Shown in pieces: positions 1-7,398 of a stretch of 11,787 bases of DNA. Made by a program: the position numbers and the translations under genes. The stretch spans positions 1 to 11,787 of the forward strand of contig JACQIJ010000095.1 in assembly GCA_016198545.1 (NCBI GenBank), read 5' to 3'. Below the pieces are notes generated by a model. The model was not told where the DNA came from and did no database searches. It worked only from the letters and a program-made list of their open reading frames with translations. Within the stretch, counting starts at the first letter, position 1; each line of letters opens with the position of its first letter. This stretch comes from Pseudomonadota bacterium (GTDB lineage: Bacteria; Pseudomonadota; Alphaproteobacteria; Micavibrionales; Micavibrionaceae).

Positions 1-350
1 ACAAAAGGCCGGGCTGCGTCATGAACCAGAATAATATCTTCATTTTTAAGTTTAGAAAAACTATATAATCCATTGCTTATGCTATATTTTCTTGTATCAG
101 AACCATGCACGAAAGCAGGCAGGGGCGTATTGCCGAAAGCCTGCCTGAAAAAGGGTTCATGGGCCGGATCTATAATGACCTTCAGCCCCCTCATGCCGGG
201 GCAGGCCAAAAAAGCATCAACAGCATGATGTAAAATAGATTTTCCGCCGATTTTCAGGTACTGTTTGGGCGTGTCCCCGCCCAGCCGCGAACCGCCGCCG
301 GCAGCCGCTACAAGGGCATAAAAACCAATATTGCTTGCAGAACTTTCCAT
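1..350 (-). CDS. ispD: 2-C-methyl-D-erythritol 4-phosphate cytidylyltransferase, IspD domain (partial, 3' end off window)
   Basis: IspD transfers CMP from CTP to methylerythritol 4-phosphate in the cytoplasmic non-mevalonate isoprenoid pathway. Reading leftwards from the ATG at 350-348, 116 codons stay open to the window edge. The nucleotide-binding loop is seen as VAAAGGGSRLGGDTPKQY (residues 14-31, with R22 and K29 as the expected catalytic basic residues). The second family signature VHDAARPF occupies residues 109-116 and is cut by the edge. About half of a normal 230-residue IspD domain is present. In many alphaproteobacteria this gene continues into an IspF domain (bifunctional IspDF); whether it does here cannot be seen. 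It is divergent from ntrY across a gap of about 80 nt. No strong ribosome binding site is evident; the bases before the ATG are A-rich. Confidence 0.93.
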   Translation of the reverse strand, partial: MESSASNIGFYALVAAAGGGSRLGGDTPKQYLKIGGKSILHHAVDAFLACPGMRGLKVIIDPAHEPFFRQAFGNTPLPAFVHGSDTRKYSISNGLYSFSKLKNEDIILVHDAARPF

Positions 351-384
351 AGTTTTGTATCTTTCGCCCGCCCTCCGAGGGAGA

Positions 385-390
385 TATACT
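385..390 (+). promoter_or_regulatory. possible -10 element of the ntrY promoter
   Basis: TATACT matches the sigma-70 -10 consensus at five of six positions and lies in the only gap between the divergent ispD and ntrY genes. No good -35 hexamer lies 16-18 bp upstream (the nearest TTG-containing hexamer, 355-360, is too far), so this is a weak call. A short palindrome CCCTC-c-GAGGG (371-381) sits just upstream. Confidence 0.25.
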
Positions 391-420
391 TAACGGGAAC
401 CATGCCGCCGCGCAATCGGA

Positions 421-427
421 AGAAAGG
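421..427 (+). promoter_or_regulatory. ribosome binding site supporting the TTG start of ntrY
   Basis: AGAAAGG ends six bases before the TTG at 434-436. The reading frame is open further upstream, but no ATG or GTG lies in frame in the gap and the ATG at 402 is in another frame. The spacing of this purine-rich site therefore decides for the TTG start. Confidence 0.5.
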
Positions 428-433
428 CTCGCT

Positions 434-2707
434 TTGCCGCTGACATTTTTGAAATATTCCGGAAGTTTCAGTTCGCGCCGTTTCCTGAAAGGGTCATGGA
501 CGAACAGGATTGCCCTTCTTCTGATATTCGCGGCGATTGCTGGCGGCGCAGCAACCTACGGCGCGCTGCGCGCAGCCCCGCCGTTCGGGAACGATCCCGA
601 TACGGTCATATGGCTTCTTAACATAGATCTTATCATCCTGCTGGGCCTTGTGACGCTGGTGGCGCGCCGTTTCGTCAGTCTATGGGCCGGACGCCGCCGC
701 GGGCTGGCGGGATCGCGGCTGCAGGTGCGGATGGTATTCATCTTCAGCATCCTGACTGCGGCGCCGGCGGTCATCATGACGATTTTCGCCGCGTTCTTCC
801 TGCATTTCGGCGTGCAAAGCTGGTTCAGCGACCGCATCAAGACAGCCGTTGGGGAATCGCAGGCAGTGGCGGAAGCGTATCTGGAAGAACACATGCAGGT
901 CATGCGGGCGGACGCGCTGGCGATGGCGAACGACATCGACCGGCAGGCTTCGCTGCTTATAACCAGCCCGGAGACGTTTGGGCGCGTGATGCAGACCCAG
1001 TCGATATTGCGCAACCTTTCGGAAGCGATGGTTTTCGAGCAGGACGGAACGGTTCTGGCGCGCACGGGCTTGACGCTTTCGCTGGCATTCGAATCCATCC
1101 CGGCATACATAATGGACAGGGCAAAAAACGGCGATGTCGCCCTGATGACCGGGGTGGGGGAGGACCGCGTCCGGGCGCTGGTTAAACTCAACAACTTTGC
1201 GGGCAGCTATCTGTTCGTCGGACGCATGGTGGATCCGGTCGTCCTGTCCCACGTCGCGGATACTCGCAGGGCGGTACAGGAGTATGAAACGCTTCAAAGC
1301 CAATACGGCGGGCTGCAGGTTAAAATTACGCTTATCTTCGTGGTCGTCGCGCTTTTGCTGCTGTTTGCGGCCATCTGGGCCGGGCTTGTTTTCGCGCGGC
1401 GGTTGGCGTCGCCGATCGGTTCCCTGATTTTGGCTACGGAGCGCGTGCGCGGCGGCGACATGACGGCGCGCGTCGAGGAGTTCGGCAGCCGCGACGAATT
1501 TGATGTGCTGGGCCGCGCCTTTAACCGCATGACCATGCAGATAGAAGAACAGCGGGACGAACTTGTGACCGCGAACAGGCAGCTTGATCGCCGCCGCCGC
1601 TTCACCGAGGCCGTGCTGGCAGGCGTAACATCCGGCATTCTGGGCGTGAACAAGGCCGGAAATATCACGCTGGCCAACTTGTCAGCGGGCGAACTTCTGG
1701 GCGAGGACATCGAGAATCTGGCGGGCAAGGACATCGGACAGATTATGCCTGAACTGGGCAGGCTGTTGGATCGGGCGCTGCAGAAGCCCGGAAAAATTAC
1801 GCAAGGCGAAATCCCCTTCATTGACAGCGACGGCATACGCCGCGCCTTCCTGGTTAGGATCGCAGTGGAGCCCGCGGGCGGTGAGGATGCGGGCTCCGTC
1901 ATCACGTTTGATGATATCACTGCTCTGCAATCGGCCCAGCGCAAGGCGGCATGGGCGGATGTAGCGCGCCGCATCGCTCATGAAATCAAGAACCCGCTGA
2001 CGCCCATCCAGCTTTCGGCGGAGCGCCTGAAGCGCCGCTATCTATCACAAATCAAAGAGGACCGGGATACGTTCTCACGTTGCACAGATACTATCATCCA
2101 CCATGTCGGCGATATCGGCAGGATGGTCAACGAGTTTTCCGCTTTTGCCCGCATGCCCGAACCGATTATAAGGAAGGATGATCTTTTCGCTGTCATCAGC
2201 GAGATATCTTCATTCCAGCAACAGGCTCACCCGGATCTGAAGATAAACATCCAGTTACAGGGCGGCAGCGAAGATCTGGCCCATATAGGATTCGACGCGC
2301 AACAGATGAGGCAGGTTCTGAATAATATTTTTCAGAATGCAATCGATGCTATTGAAGGAGAGTCCGGGGCTACGGAAAAACATATTGAGATTTTCGCTGG
2401 CAAGCGCGAGGGAGAGGATGAGATATTTGTTGCCGTTACGGATAGCGGCCCCGGTTTTCCCGGTCCCGATGTGTCACGGTTGACCGACCCCTATGTAACG
2501 CACAAGGAAAAGGGGACGGGGTTGGGGCTGGCCATCGTAAAGAAGATCATGGAGGATCATGGAGGAAAACTTATTCTCGGCGCTCCGGAGTGGCTTAAAG
2601 AAAGCGGGAAATGGCGCGATGCCGGCGGCGCGAGCGTTGTTCTCATTCTGCCGTCGGATGCGGTGGCGGAGGAGCAGCGCCAGCAGCCGTTGCGTGAGGC
2701 TTCATAG
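434..2707 (+). CDS. ntrY: NtrY-type membrane sensor histidine kinase
   Basis: This is the sensor of the NtrY-NtrX two-component system; in other alphaproteobacteria it has been linked to nitrogen metabolism, redox response and envelope control. The product is 757 residues, normal for NtrY. Hydrophobic segments lie at about 26-45, 57-77, 100-123 and 297-318, leaving a periplasmic sensor region of about 170 residues between helices 3 and 4. A HAMP linker (about 319-373) and a PAS domain (about 388-500) follow. The kinase core has the phosphoacceptor in AHEIKNPLTPIQ (His516), the N box NNIFQNAIDA (Asn635), the G1 box DSGPGF (Asp670) and the G2 box GTGLGL (694-699), so it looks catalytically complete. 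The start is TTG with AGAAAGG six bases upstream. ntrX begins 11 nt after the stop. The usual upstream dusB-ntrB-ntrC genes are not present here; ispD is the direct neighbour. Confidence 0.95.
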   Translation: MPLTFLKYSGSFSSRRFLKGSWTNRIALLLIFAAIAGGAATYGALRAAPPFGNDPDTVIWLLNIDLIILLGLVTLVARRFVSLWAGRRRGLAGSRLQVRMVFIFSILTAAPAVIMTIFAAFFLHFGVQSWFSDRIKTAVGESQAVAEAYLEEHMQVMRADALAMANDIDRQASLLITSPETFGRVMQTQSILRNLSEAMVFEQDGTVLARTGLTLSLAFESIPAYIMDRAKNGDVALMTGVGEDRVRALVKLNNFAGSYLFVGRMVDPVVLSHVADTRRAVQEYETLQSQYGGLQVKITLIFVVVALLLLFAAIWAGLVFARRLASPIGSLILATERVRGGDMTARVEEFGSRDEFDVLGRAFNRMTMQIEEQRDELVTANRQLDRRRRFTEAVLAGVTSGILGVNKAGNITLANLSAGELLGEDIENLAGKDIGQIMPELGRLLDRALQKPGKITQGEIPFIDSDGIRRAFLVRIAVEPAGGEDAGSVITFDDITALQSAQRKAAWADVARRIAHEIKNPLTPIQLSAERLKRRYLSQIKEDRDTFSRCTDTIIHHVGDIGRMVNEFSAFARMPEPIIRKDDLFAVISEISSFQQQAHPDLKINIQLQGGSEDLAHIGFDAQQMRQVLNNIFQNAIDAIEGESGATEKHIEIFAGKREGEDEIFVAVTDSGPGFPGPDVSRLTDPYVTHKEKGTGLGLAIVKKIMEDHGGKLILGAPEWLKESGKWRDAGGASVVLILPSDAVAEEQRQQPLREAS

Positions 2708-2718
2708 GCAAGGATGTC

Positions 2719-4152
2719 ATGACAACAGGAAACATACTAATTGTTGATGATGAGGCGGATATACGGATGCTTATCAAAGGCATTCTTGAGGATGAAGGCT
2801 ATGCGACGCGGGAAGCGGCAAATTCCAGCCAGACTTACATGGAAATCGAGGCTTCACTGCCGCATCTGCTTATTCTCGATATATGGTTGAAGAACAGCGC
2901 GGAAGACGGCATGGAGATACTCAAGAAAGTGAAGGAGATTCACCCGTCCCTGTCGGTCGTTATGATTAGCGGTCATGGCAACATCGAAACGGCTGTCAGC
3001 GCAATCAAGGACGGCGCATATGATTTTATAGAAAAACCTTTCAAGACAGACAGGCTTCTTCTTCTGGTGAGGCGCGCGCTCGAAGCCGCCTCGTTACGGC
3101 AGGAAAACGAAACGCTGCGCAAGAAGGTCGAGGGACCTTCGGATCTTGTAGGAACTTCGCCGGTTATGACGGCCCTGAAGCAGGCGTTGGAGCGCGTTGC
3201 CGCCACGAACAGCCGTATCCTTCTGACAGGAGAGCCGGGGACAGGGAAGGATCTCGCGGCCCGGACGCTTCATAGAATGTCGCAACGGGCGGGCGGGCCC
3301 TTCGTCGTTCTGAATTGCGCAGTCATGCGCCCGGACAGGCTGGAAATCGAACTGTTCGGATCGGCGGCAGGGGAGGAGGGCGCGGCGGGAACTGGCCTTC
3401 TGGAACGCGCGCATGGCGGCACGCTTTTCCTGGATGAAGTCGCGGATATGCCGCTTGAGACGCAGGCAAAAATCGTTCGGGTTCTGCAGGAGCAGAAATT
3501 CCAGAGAATCGGTGATGCCGACCCCATCGAAACGGATGCCCGAATCATCGCTTCAAGCAACCGGAATCTGGAGCAACTCATCAAAGAAGGAAAATTCCGC
3601 CAGGATTTGTATTACAGGCTTAATGTCGTACATATAGAAATACCCCCCCTGCGCGAGCATCTGTCGGACATCTCATCGCTGTGCGCGCATTTTCTGGATA
3701 CGTTTTCGCAACAATCGGGCATTTCGCGCAGGGAGTTTCTGCCCGCAGCGATGGCTGCGCTTCAGGCCTATGACTGGCCGGGGAATGTCAGGCAGCTTCG
3801 TAACATTGTTGAATCAGTCATGATTATGTGCGGCGGGCAGGATAACGAGGAGGGAATCGGCGTCGGACAGCTTCCGGCGGAGATAAGGGGGATTTCAAAC
3901 GAGAACGATGAGGGAGGCCAGAACGCGGGAAGCGGCTTGATGGAGGTTATCTCTCTGCCGCTGCGCGAGGCGCGGGAAACATTCGAAAGCCGTTATCTCG
4001 CCTCGCAAATACGACGGTTTGAAGGTAATATCTCCCGTACCGCCCAGTTCGTGGGCATGGAGAGATCGGCTTTGCACCGGAAACTGAAACAGCTTGGTAT
4101 TTCCGATCCGGCGAAGCAGAATGACAATGACAAGGAAGAAAAGTCAGCCTGA
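2719..4152 (+). CDS. ntrX: NtrX-type response regulator (REC-AAA+-Fis HTH) lacking the GAFTGA loop
   Basis: This is the partner regulator of NtrY, a 477-residue cytoplasmic DNA-binding protein. The receiver domain (about 5-120) has the acidic pair D10/D11, phosphoacceptor D54, S84 and K106, so phosphorylation should work. The AAA+ domain (about 143-370) keeps Walker A (GEPGTGKD, 171-178) and a Walker B-like GGTLFLDEV (233-241). The segment after ELFG (211-214), where sigma-54 activators carry GAFTGA, reads SAAGEEGAAGTGLLERAHGG. The sigma-54-contacting loop is thus absent, which agrees with what is known of several alphaproteobacterial NtrX proteins. A Fis-type helix-turn-helix lies near the C-terminus (ISRTAQFVGMERSALHRKL). 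I infer that it acts as a sigma-70-type activator or repressor rather than a sigma-54 activator. AAGGA lies about five bases before the ATG. Confidence 0.95.
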   Translation: MTTGNILIVDDEADIRMLIKGILEDEGYATREAANSSQTYMEIEASLPHLLILDIWLKNSAEDGMEILKKVKEIHPSLSVVMISGHGNIETAVSAIKDGAYDFIEKPFKTDRLLLLVRRALEAASLRQENETLRKKVEGPSDLVGTSPVMTALKQALERVAATNSRILLTGEPGTGKDLAARTLHRMSQRAGGPFVVLNCAVMRPDRLEIELFGSAAGEEGAAGTGLLERAHGGTLFLDEVADMPLETQAKIVRVLQEQKFQRIGDADPIETDARIIASSNRNLEQLIKEGKFRQDLYYRLNVVHIEIPPLREHLSDISSLCAHFLDTFSQQSGISRREFLPAAMAALQAYDWPGNVRQLRNIVESVMIMCGGQDNEEGIGVGQLPAEIRGISNENDEGGQNAGSGLMEVISLPLREARETFESRYLASQIRRFEGNISRTAQFVGMERSALHRKLKQLGISDPAKQNDNDKEEKSA

Positions 4153-4161
4153 GGGATTTCT

Positions 4162-5538
4162 ATGAGAGTCATAATATGCGGCGCAGGCCAGGTTGGCCAC
4201 AGCATTGCCACCTACCTTGCCCGCGAAGATAATGATATCACAGTGATTGATCACCAGGCTCAGCTGGTGGCGCAGATCAGCGATGATCTGGATTTAAAGG
4301 GAATTGTCGGCCATGCTTCCGATCCGGAAATCCTGTCGCAAGCGGGTGCAAGCGATTGCGACATGATTATCGCCGTTACGCATCTTGATGAAATCAATAT
4401 GGTTGCGTGCCAGGTTGCGCATTCCCTGTTCAATGTCCCCAAAAAAATCGCCCGCGTGCGGCGGCAAACTTATCTTTCCCCGACATGGTCGAATTTGTTC
4501 AGCCGCAGCCACATGCCGATTGATGTTATTATTTCCCCGGAGGTCGAGGTTGCCGAAGCGATAGTGCAGCGTCTGCACATTCCGGGAACGACAGGCGTTC
4601 TGTCGCTGGCCGACGGCAAGCTCTTCCTGGTGGGCGTCATGTGCAGCCAAAAGTGCCCGGTCGTCAATACGCAACTCAAGCAATTTAGCGGCTTATTTCC
4701 GGATCTGCAGGTGCAGGTTGCGGCTATCATGCGCGATTCACAAATTATAATACCGGGGCCGAATGACCAGATTCTGGTGGGGGACGAGGTTTATATTTTC
4801 ACGGAGACGAGCCAGATCAAGCGGGTTCTTGCCGTCTTTGGACATGAAGAACAGGAAGCGCGGCATATTGTTATAATGGGCGGTGGAAATATAGGCCACT
4901 ATCTTGTGAACCTTTTGCAGAAAACGCATGCCAGCACAAGCATCAAGATTATCGAACGCAGCGCGGAACGCGCCCGTTTTCTGAGCGAACAACTGGAGGG
5001 CGTCGTTATTATCAATGGCGACGTTTTGAGGCAGGAGGTGTTGGAGGAAGCCAACATCGCCCATGTTGAAACTCTTATTTCTGTAACTAACGATGACGAA
5101 ACAAACATCCTCGGCTCGCTTTTGGCAAAAAAGCATGGATGCGGGCGCGTTATCGCGTTGGTCAACAAATCAACCTACAATCCTTTGATAACCCCTCTTG
5201 GAATTGATACTGTCGTATCGCCCCGCGCATCTACCGTTTCAAAAATCATGCAGCATGTTCGCCGCGGGCGCATCAAATCGTTATTTACATTGAAGGACGG
5301 GATCGCGGAGGTCATAGAGGCGGAAGTTTCGGAGACCACAAGCCTTGCGAACAAGCACCTGGACAGCATGGATTTGCCTTCCGGCGTAGTGATGGGGCCG
5401 ATCGTGCGCGGCGAGAAAATCCTGTTTCCTTCGCCGGATCGTGTTTCAAAGCCGGGGGATCATGTCGTTACACTGGCCTTGCGGGAGCAGGCCAGTGACG
5501 TGGAAAAAATGTTTACTGTGCAGGTGGATTTATTCTGA
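4162..5538 (+). CDS. trkA: Trk system potassium uptake protein TrkA (NAD-binding gating subunit)
   Basis: TrkA is the peripheral cytoplasmic subunit that gates the TrkH/TrkG K+ channel in response to nucleotides. At 458 residues it has the full family length and the expected duplicated architecture. The first RCK-N Rossmann domain starts with GAGQVGHSIA (residues 7-16) and the second with GGGNIGHYL (about 239-247). Each is followed by an RCK-C domain (about 130-220 and 370-458). The start ATG is preceded by GAGGGA (4151-4156) and lies nine nt after the ntrX stop. trkA downstream of ntrYX is a common alphaproteobacterial arrangement, and the tight spacing implies co-transcription. No TrkH channel gene is in the window. 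A perfect hairpin lies in the last 70 nt of the coding sequence. Confidence 0.95.
   Translation: MRVIICGAGQVGHSIATYLAREDNDITVIDHQAQLVAQISDDLDLKGIVGHASDPEILSQAGASDCDMIIAVTHLDEINMVACQVAHSLFNVPKKIARVRRQTYLSPTWSNLFSRSHMPIDVIISPEVEVAEAIVQRLHIPGTTGVLSLADGKLFLVGVMCSQKCPVVNTQLKQFSGLFPDLQVQVAAIMRDSQIIIPGPNDQILVGDEVYIFTETSQIKRVLAVFGHEEQEARHIVIMGGGNIGHYLVNLLQKTHASTSIKIIERSAERARFLSEQLEGVVIINGDVLRQEVLEEANIAHVETLISVTNDDETNILGSLLAKKHGCGRVIALVNKSTYNPLITPLGIDTVVSPRASTVSKIMQHVRRGRIKSLFTLKDGIAEVIEAEVSETTSLANKHLDSMDLPSGVVMGPIVRGEKILFPSPDRVSKPGDHVVTLALREQASDVEKMFTVQVDLF
5471..5497 (+). repeat. perfect 9-bp hairpin within the 3' end of trkA
   Basis: CACTGGCCT (5471-5479) and AGGCCAGTG (5489-5497) are exact inverted repeats with a nine-base loop. 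There is no T-run after it, so it is not a typical terminator. It sits 42 nt upstream of the next start codon at 5540 and could be incidental, a processing or stability element, or influence translation of the downstream gene. Confidence 0.5.
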
Positions 5539-5539
5539 C

Positions 5540-6415
5540 ATGCCACACTATGCATATCTTAACGGTCGTTATGTTTCCCATGACAGGGCTTGCGTCCATA
5601 TAGAGGATAGAGGATTCCAGTTTGCCGATGGCGTCTACGAGGTCATTGCCTGCATTGACGGTCGGCTTGCCGACGAGCGCGGGCATATAGACAGGATGCG
5701 GCGTTCGTTGAAGGAACTGAAGATGCCCATGCCGATGAAGCGGGAAAATTTTCATGATGCCATCGTAAGGCTTCTGAAAAAAAACCGCCTCAGAAACGCG
5801 AGCGTGTACATTCAGGTTACGCGCGGGGTCTACAAGCGCGATTTCCCTTTTCCGCCGAAGGGCGTGAAACAGACGGTTGTCATCACAGCCAGGCCGTTCG
5901 ATTTTAAGAACAATGAAAAAGTTAAAGTCGGAATCAAGGTGGTTACAGTTCCGGATTTAAGATGGAAAAGGCGCGACATCAAGACAACAGGGCTGATCGC
6001 GCAGGTTCTGGCCAAGCAGGCGGCAGTTGTAAAGGGCGCCTATGAGGCGTGGCTCGTGGACGAGAGGGGATTCGTCACGGAAGGATCTTCCAGCAACGCA
6101 TGGATAGTTACAAAAAAAGGCAGTATCGTGACGCGTAAGGCGACAAGCGACATACTGCGCGGCGTTACTCGCACTGCCTTGCAAAAAGTCTGCAAGGATC
6201 TGGGGCTGAAAATCGAAGAGCGCGCCTTCACCGTCGGGGAAGCGCAGCAGGCGCAGGAATGCTTTACCTCCAGCGCTGTGGCCTTGATTATGCCGGTTGT
6301 CTCCGTAGATGGAAAAAAGATAGGTGGGGGAAAGCCTGGACCCGTGGCGCAAAAGCTTTATGCCTCTTATATGGACTACGTAATGAAGGGCAAGCAGGTT
6401 TCATGGAAGGCGTAA
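5540..6415 (+). CDS. dat: class IV PLP aminotransferase, probable D-amino acid (D-alanine) aminotransferase
   Basis: It is predicted to interconvert D-alanine and D-glutamate through pyridoxal phosphate, supplying D-amino acids for peptidoglycan. The 291-residue product has the fold type IV layout: N-terminal YLNGRYV and DRGFQFADGVYE, the Schiff-base lysine in DIKTTGL (K148), and AYEAWLVDE followed by VTEGSSSN with E181 as the expected PLP-nitrogen partner. The pattern fits D-amino acid aminotransferase better than IlvE or PabC, but substrate choice within class IV is not secure from motifs. The ATG at 5540 was chosen because it lies one base after the trkA stop and gives the standard family N-terminus; an in-frame ATG at 5441 lies inside trkA and would add 33 atypical residues. 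The gene is translationally close to trkA and its 3' end overlaps the next gene by 13 nt. Confidence 0.88.
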   Translation: MPHYAYLNGRYVSHDRACVHIEDRGFQFADGVYEVIACIDGRLADERGHIDRMRRSLKELKMPMPMKRENFHDAIVRLLKKNRLRNASVYIQVTRGVYKRDFPFPPKGVKQTVVITARPFDFKNNEKVKVGIKVVTVPDLRWKRRDIKTTGLIAQVLAKQAAVVKGAYEAWLVDERGFVTEGSSSNAWIVTKKGSIVTRKATSDILRGVTRTALQKVCKDLGLKIEERAFTVGEAQQAQECFTSSAVALIMPVVSVDGKKIGGGKPGPVAQKLYASYMDYVMKGKQVSWKA

Positions 6416-7098
6416 GGTTGCCCAAGGCAGTCCTGTTCGACTGGGACGGAACGCTGGTCGATACCATCCCGGGCTTGCGGACAGCACATAATCATGTGCG
6501 CACTGTCCTCGGGCTTCCTGAATGGACGGAAGATCAATTTTGGAAGAATCTGAAACATTCCGCGCGTGAACTGTATCCTGCCATTTATGGCAAGGAGTCG
6601 GAAAGGGCGCTGGAGATTCTGTATGACTTCGTAGAGAAAAACCATCTTGGGTATCTGAAGGAACTGCCTCATGCGCGGGAGGTTCTGAGCTTCTTTTCAT
6701 CGCAGGGCATCCCGTGCGGGCTTATAAGCAACAAGAGAGACAAATACCTGAGGCGCGAGGTCAGCCATCTGGGCTGGGACGACAGTTTTTTTGCTGTCAT
6801 GGGAGCAGGGGTTGCGGCGAAGGATAAGCCAGCGCCGGATCCGATACGCCATATGCTGGGATGCATGGACAGCCCCCCGGACGCCGGCGATACCTGGTTC
6901 GTGGGCGATACGGAGACGGATCTGGCGGCCGGCAGCGCGGCGGGGTGCGCAACAGTTTTTATCACGCACGGCAAGGATAAGAATTTCCTGATTCAAAGGT
7001 TTAACCCAATTATAGCAGTACGCGATTGCGGCGCATTGCTGGAAGAGCTGAGGTTATTGGTAAAATCAAAGCTTGCGGCGCAGCGCAGTATTGATTAA
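6403..7098 (+). CDS. HAD-superfamily hydrolase, Gph/phosphoglycolate-phosphatase-like
   Basis: This is a predicted cytoplasmic phosphatase of 231 residues. All four HAD motifs are present. Motif I is LFDWDGTLVD (nucleophile D13, acid D15), motif II is LISNK (S109), motif III is AKDKPAPDP (K142) and motif IV is GDTETD (D169, D173). A helical cap domain between about residues 20 and 90 makes it a subfamily I enzyme like phosphoglycolate phosphatase Gph. The real substrate is unknown, since these enzymes are often promiscuous. The ATG at 6403 overlaps the end of the aminotransferase gene by 13 nt and has AGG at close spacing; a TTG at 6418 is a possible shorter start. A HAD gene just upstream of hfq is seen in other alphaproteobacteria, so its presence here is expected. 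Confidence 0.88.
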   Translation: MEGVRLPKAVLFDWDGTLVDTIPGLRTAHNHVRTVLGLPEWTEDQFWKNLKHSARELYPAIYGKESERALEILYDFVEKNHLGYLKELPHAREVLSFFSSQGIPCGLISNKRDKYLRREVSHLGWDDSFFAVMGAGVAAKDKPAPDPIRHMLGCMDSPPDAGDTWFVGDTETDLAAGSAAGCATVFITHGKDKNFLIQRFNPIIAVRDCGALLEELRLLVKSKLAAQRSID

Positions 7099-7149
7099 AA
7101 GATGGCACAACAAAAAAAGCGTCATATAAATATTAAGGAAAACAATGAA

Positions 7150-7398
7150 ATGACCGAGAAAAACCAGAATGTGCAGGATGTATTCCTGAACAAGATACGC
7201 AAGGAAAAGATGACCGTTACGGTCTTTCTTGTGAACGGCGTGAAACTTCAGGGCATTGTGACGTGGTTCGATAATTTCAGCGTGCTGCTGCGCCGCGATT
7301 CGAGCGTACAGCTTGTGTACAAGCACGCCATTTCAACCATTATGCCGGGCGGCCCACTGAGCCTGTATGACGGCGAAAAGGATGGCGCAGACGCCTGA
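7150..7398 (+). CDS. hfq: RNA chaperone Hfq
   Basis: Hfq is a hexameric Sm-like RNA chaperone that pairs small RNAs with mRNAs. The 82-residue product begins MTEKNQNVQDVFLN, with the proximal-face residues Q9/D10 matching the family. It carries a rim basic patch (R17, K18, K20), Sm1 (VFLVNGVKLQG and FDNFSVLL) and the Sm2 signature YKHAIST at 57-63. The C-terminal tail after PGGP is short and acidic (LYDGEKDGADA), as is usual in alphaproteobacteria. I chose the ATG at 7150 because AAGGA (7135-7139) lies ten bases upstream and the protein then starts like its homologues. An in-frame ATG at 7102 would add 16 lysine-rich residues with no clear ribosome binding site. The 51-nt gap from the HAD gene may hold leader or promoter sequence. 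The end overlaps hflX. Confidence 0.97.
   Translation: MTEKNQNVQDVFLNKIRKEKMTVTVFLVNGVKLQGIVTWFDNFSVLLRRDSSVQLVYKHAISTIMPGGPLSLYDGEKDGADA

Noticed and set aside
1294..1974. 226-codon open frame on the minus strand, and other long antisense frames within ntrY
   Set aside because: The opposite strand encodes the conserved HAMP, PAS and kinase parts of NtrY. The antisense products are serine/arginine-rich, typical of shadow frames in GC-rich DNA.
5441..5539. Upstream extension of the aminotransferase
   Set aside because: It would lie wholly within trkA, adds 33 residues unlike the family and lacks a better ribosome binding site than the ATG at 5540.
7125..7130. TATAAA as a -10 box for an hfq promoter
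   Set aside because: No acceptable -35 at 16-18 bp upstream. The AT-rich bases are explained by the lysine-rich codons and leader of hfq.
7102..7149. Sixteen-residue N-terminal extension of Hfq
   Set aside because: No clear ribosome binding site before 7102. The start at 7150 has AAGGA and gives the normal Hfq N-terminus.
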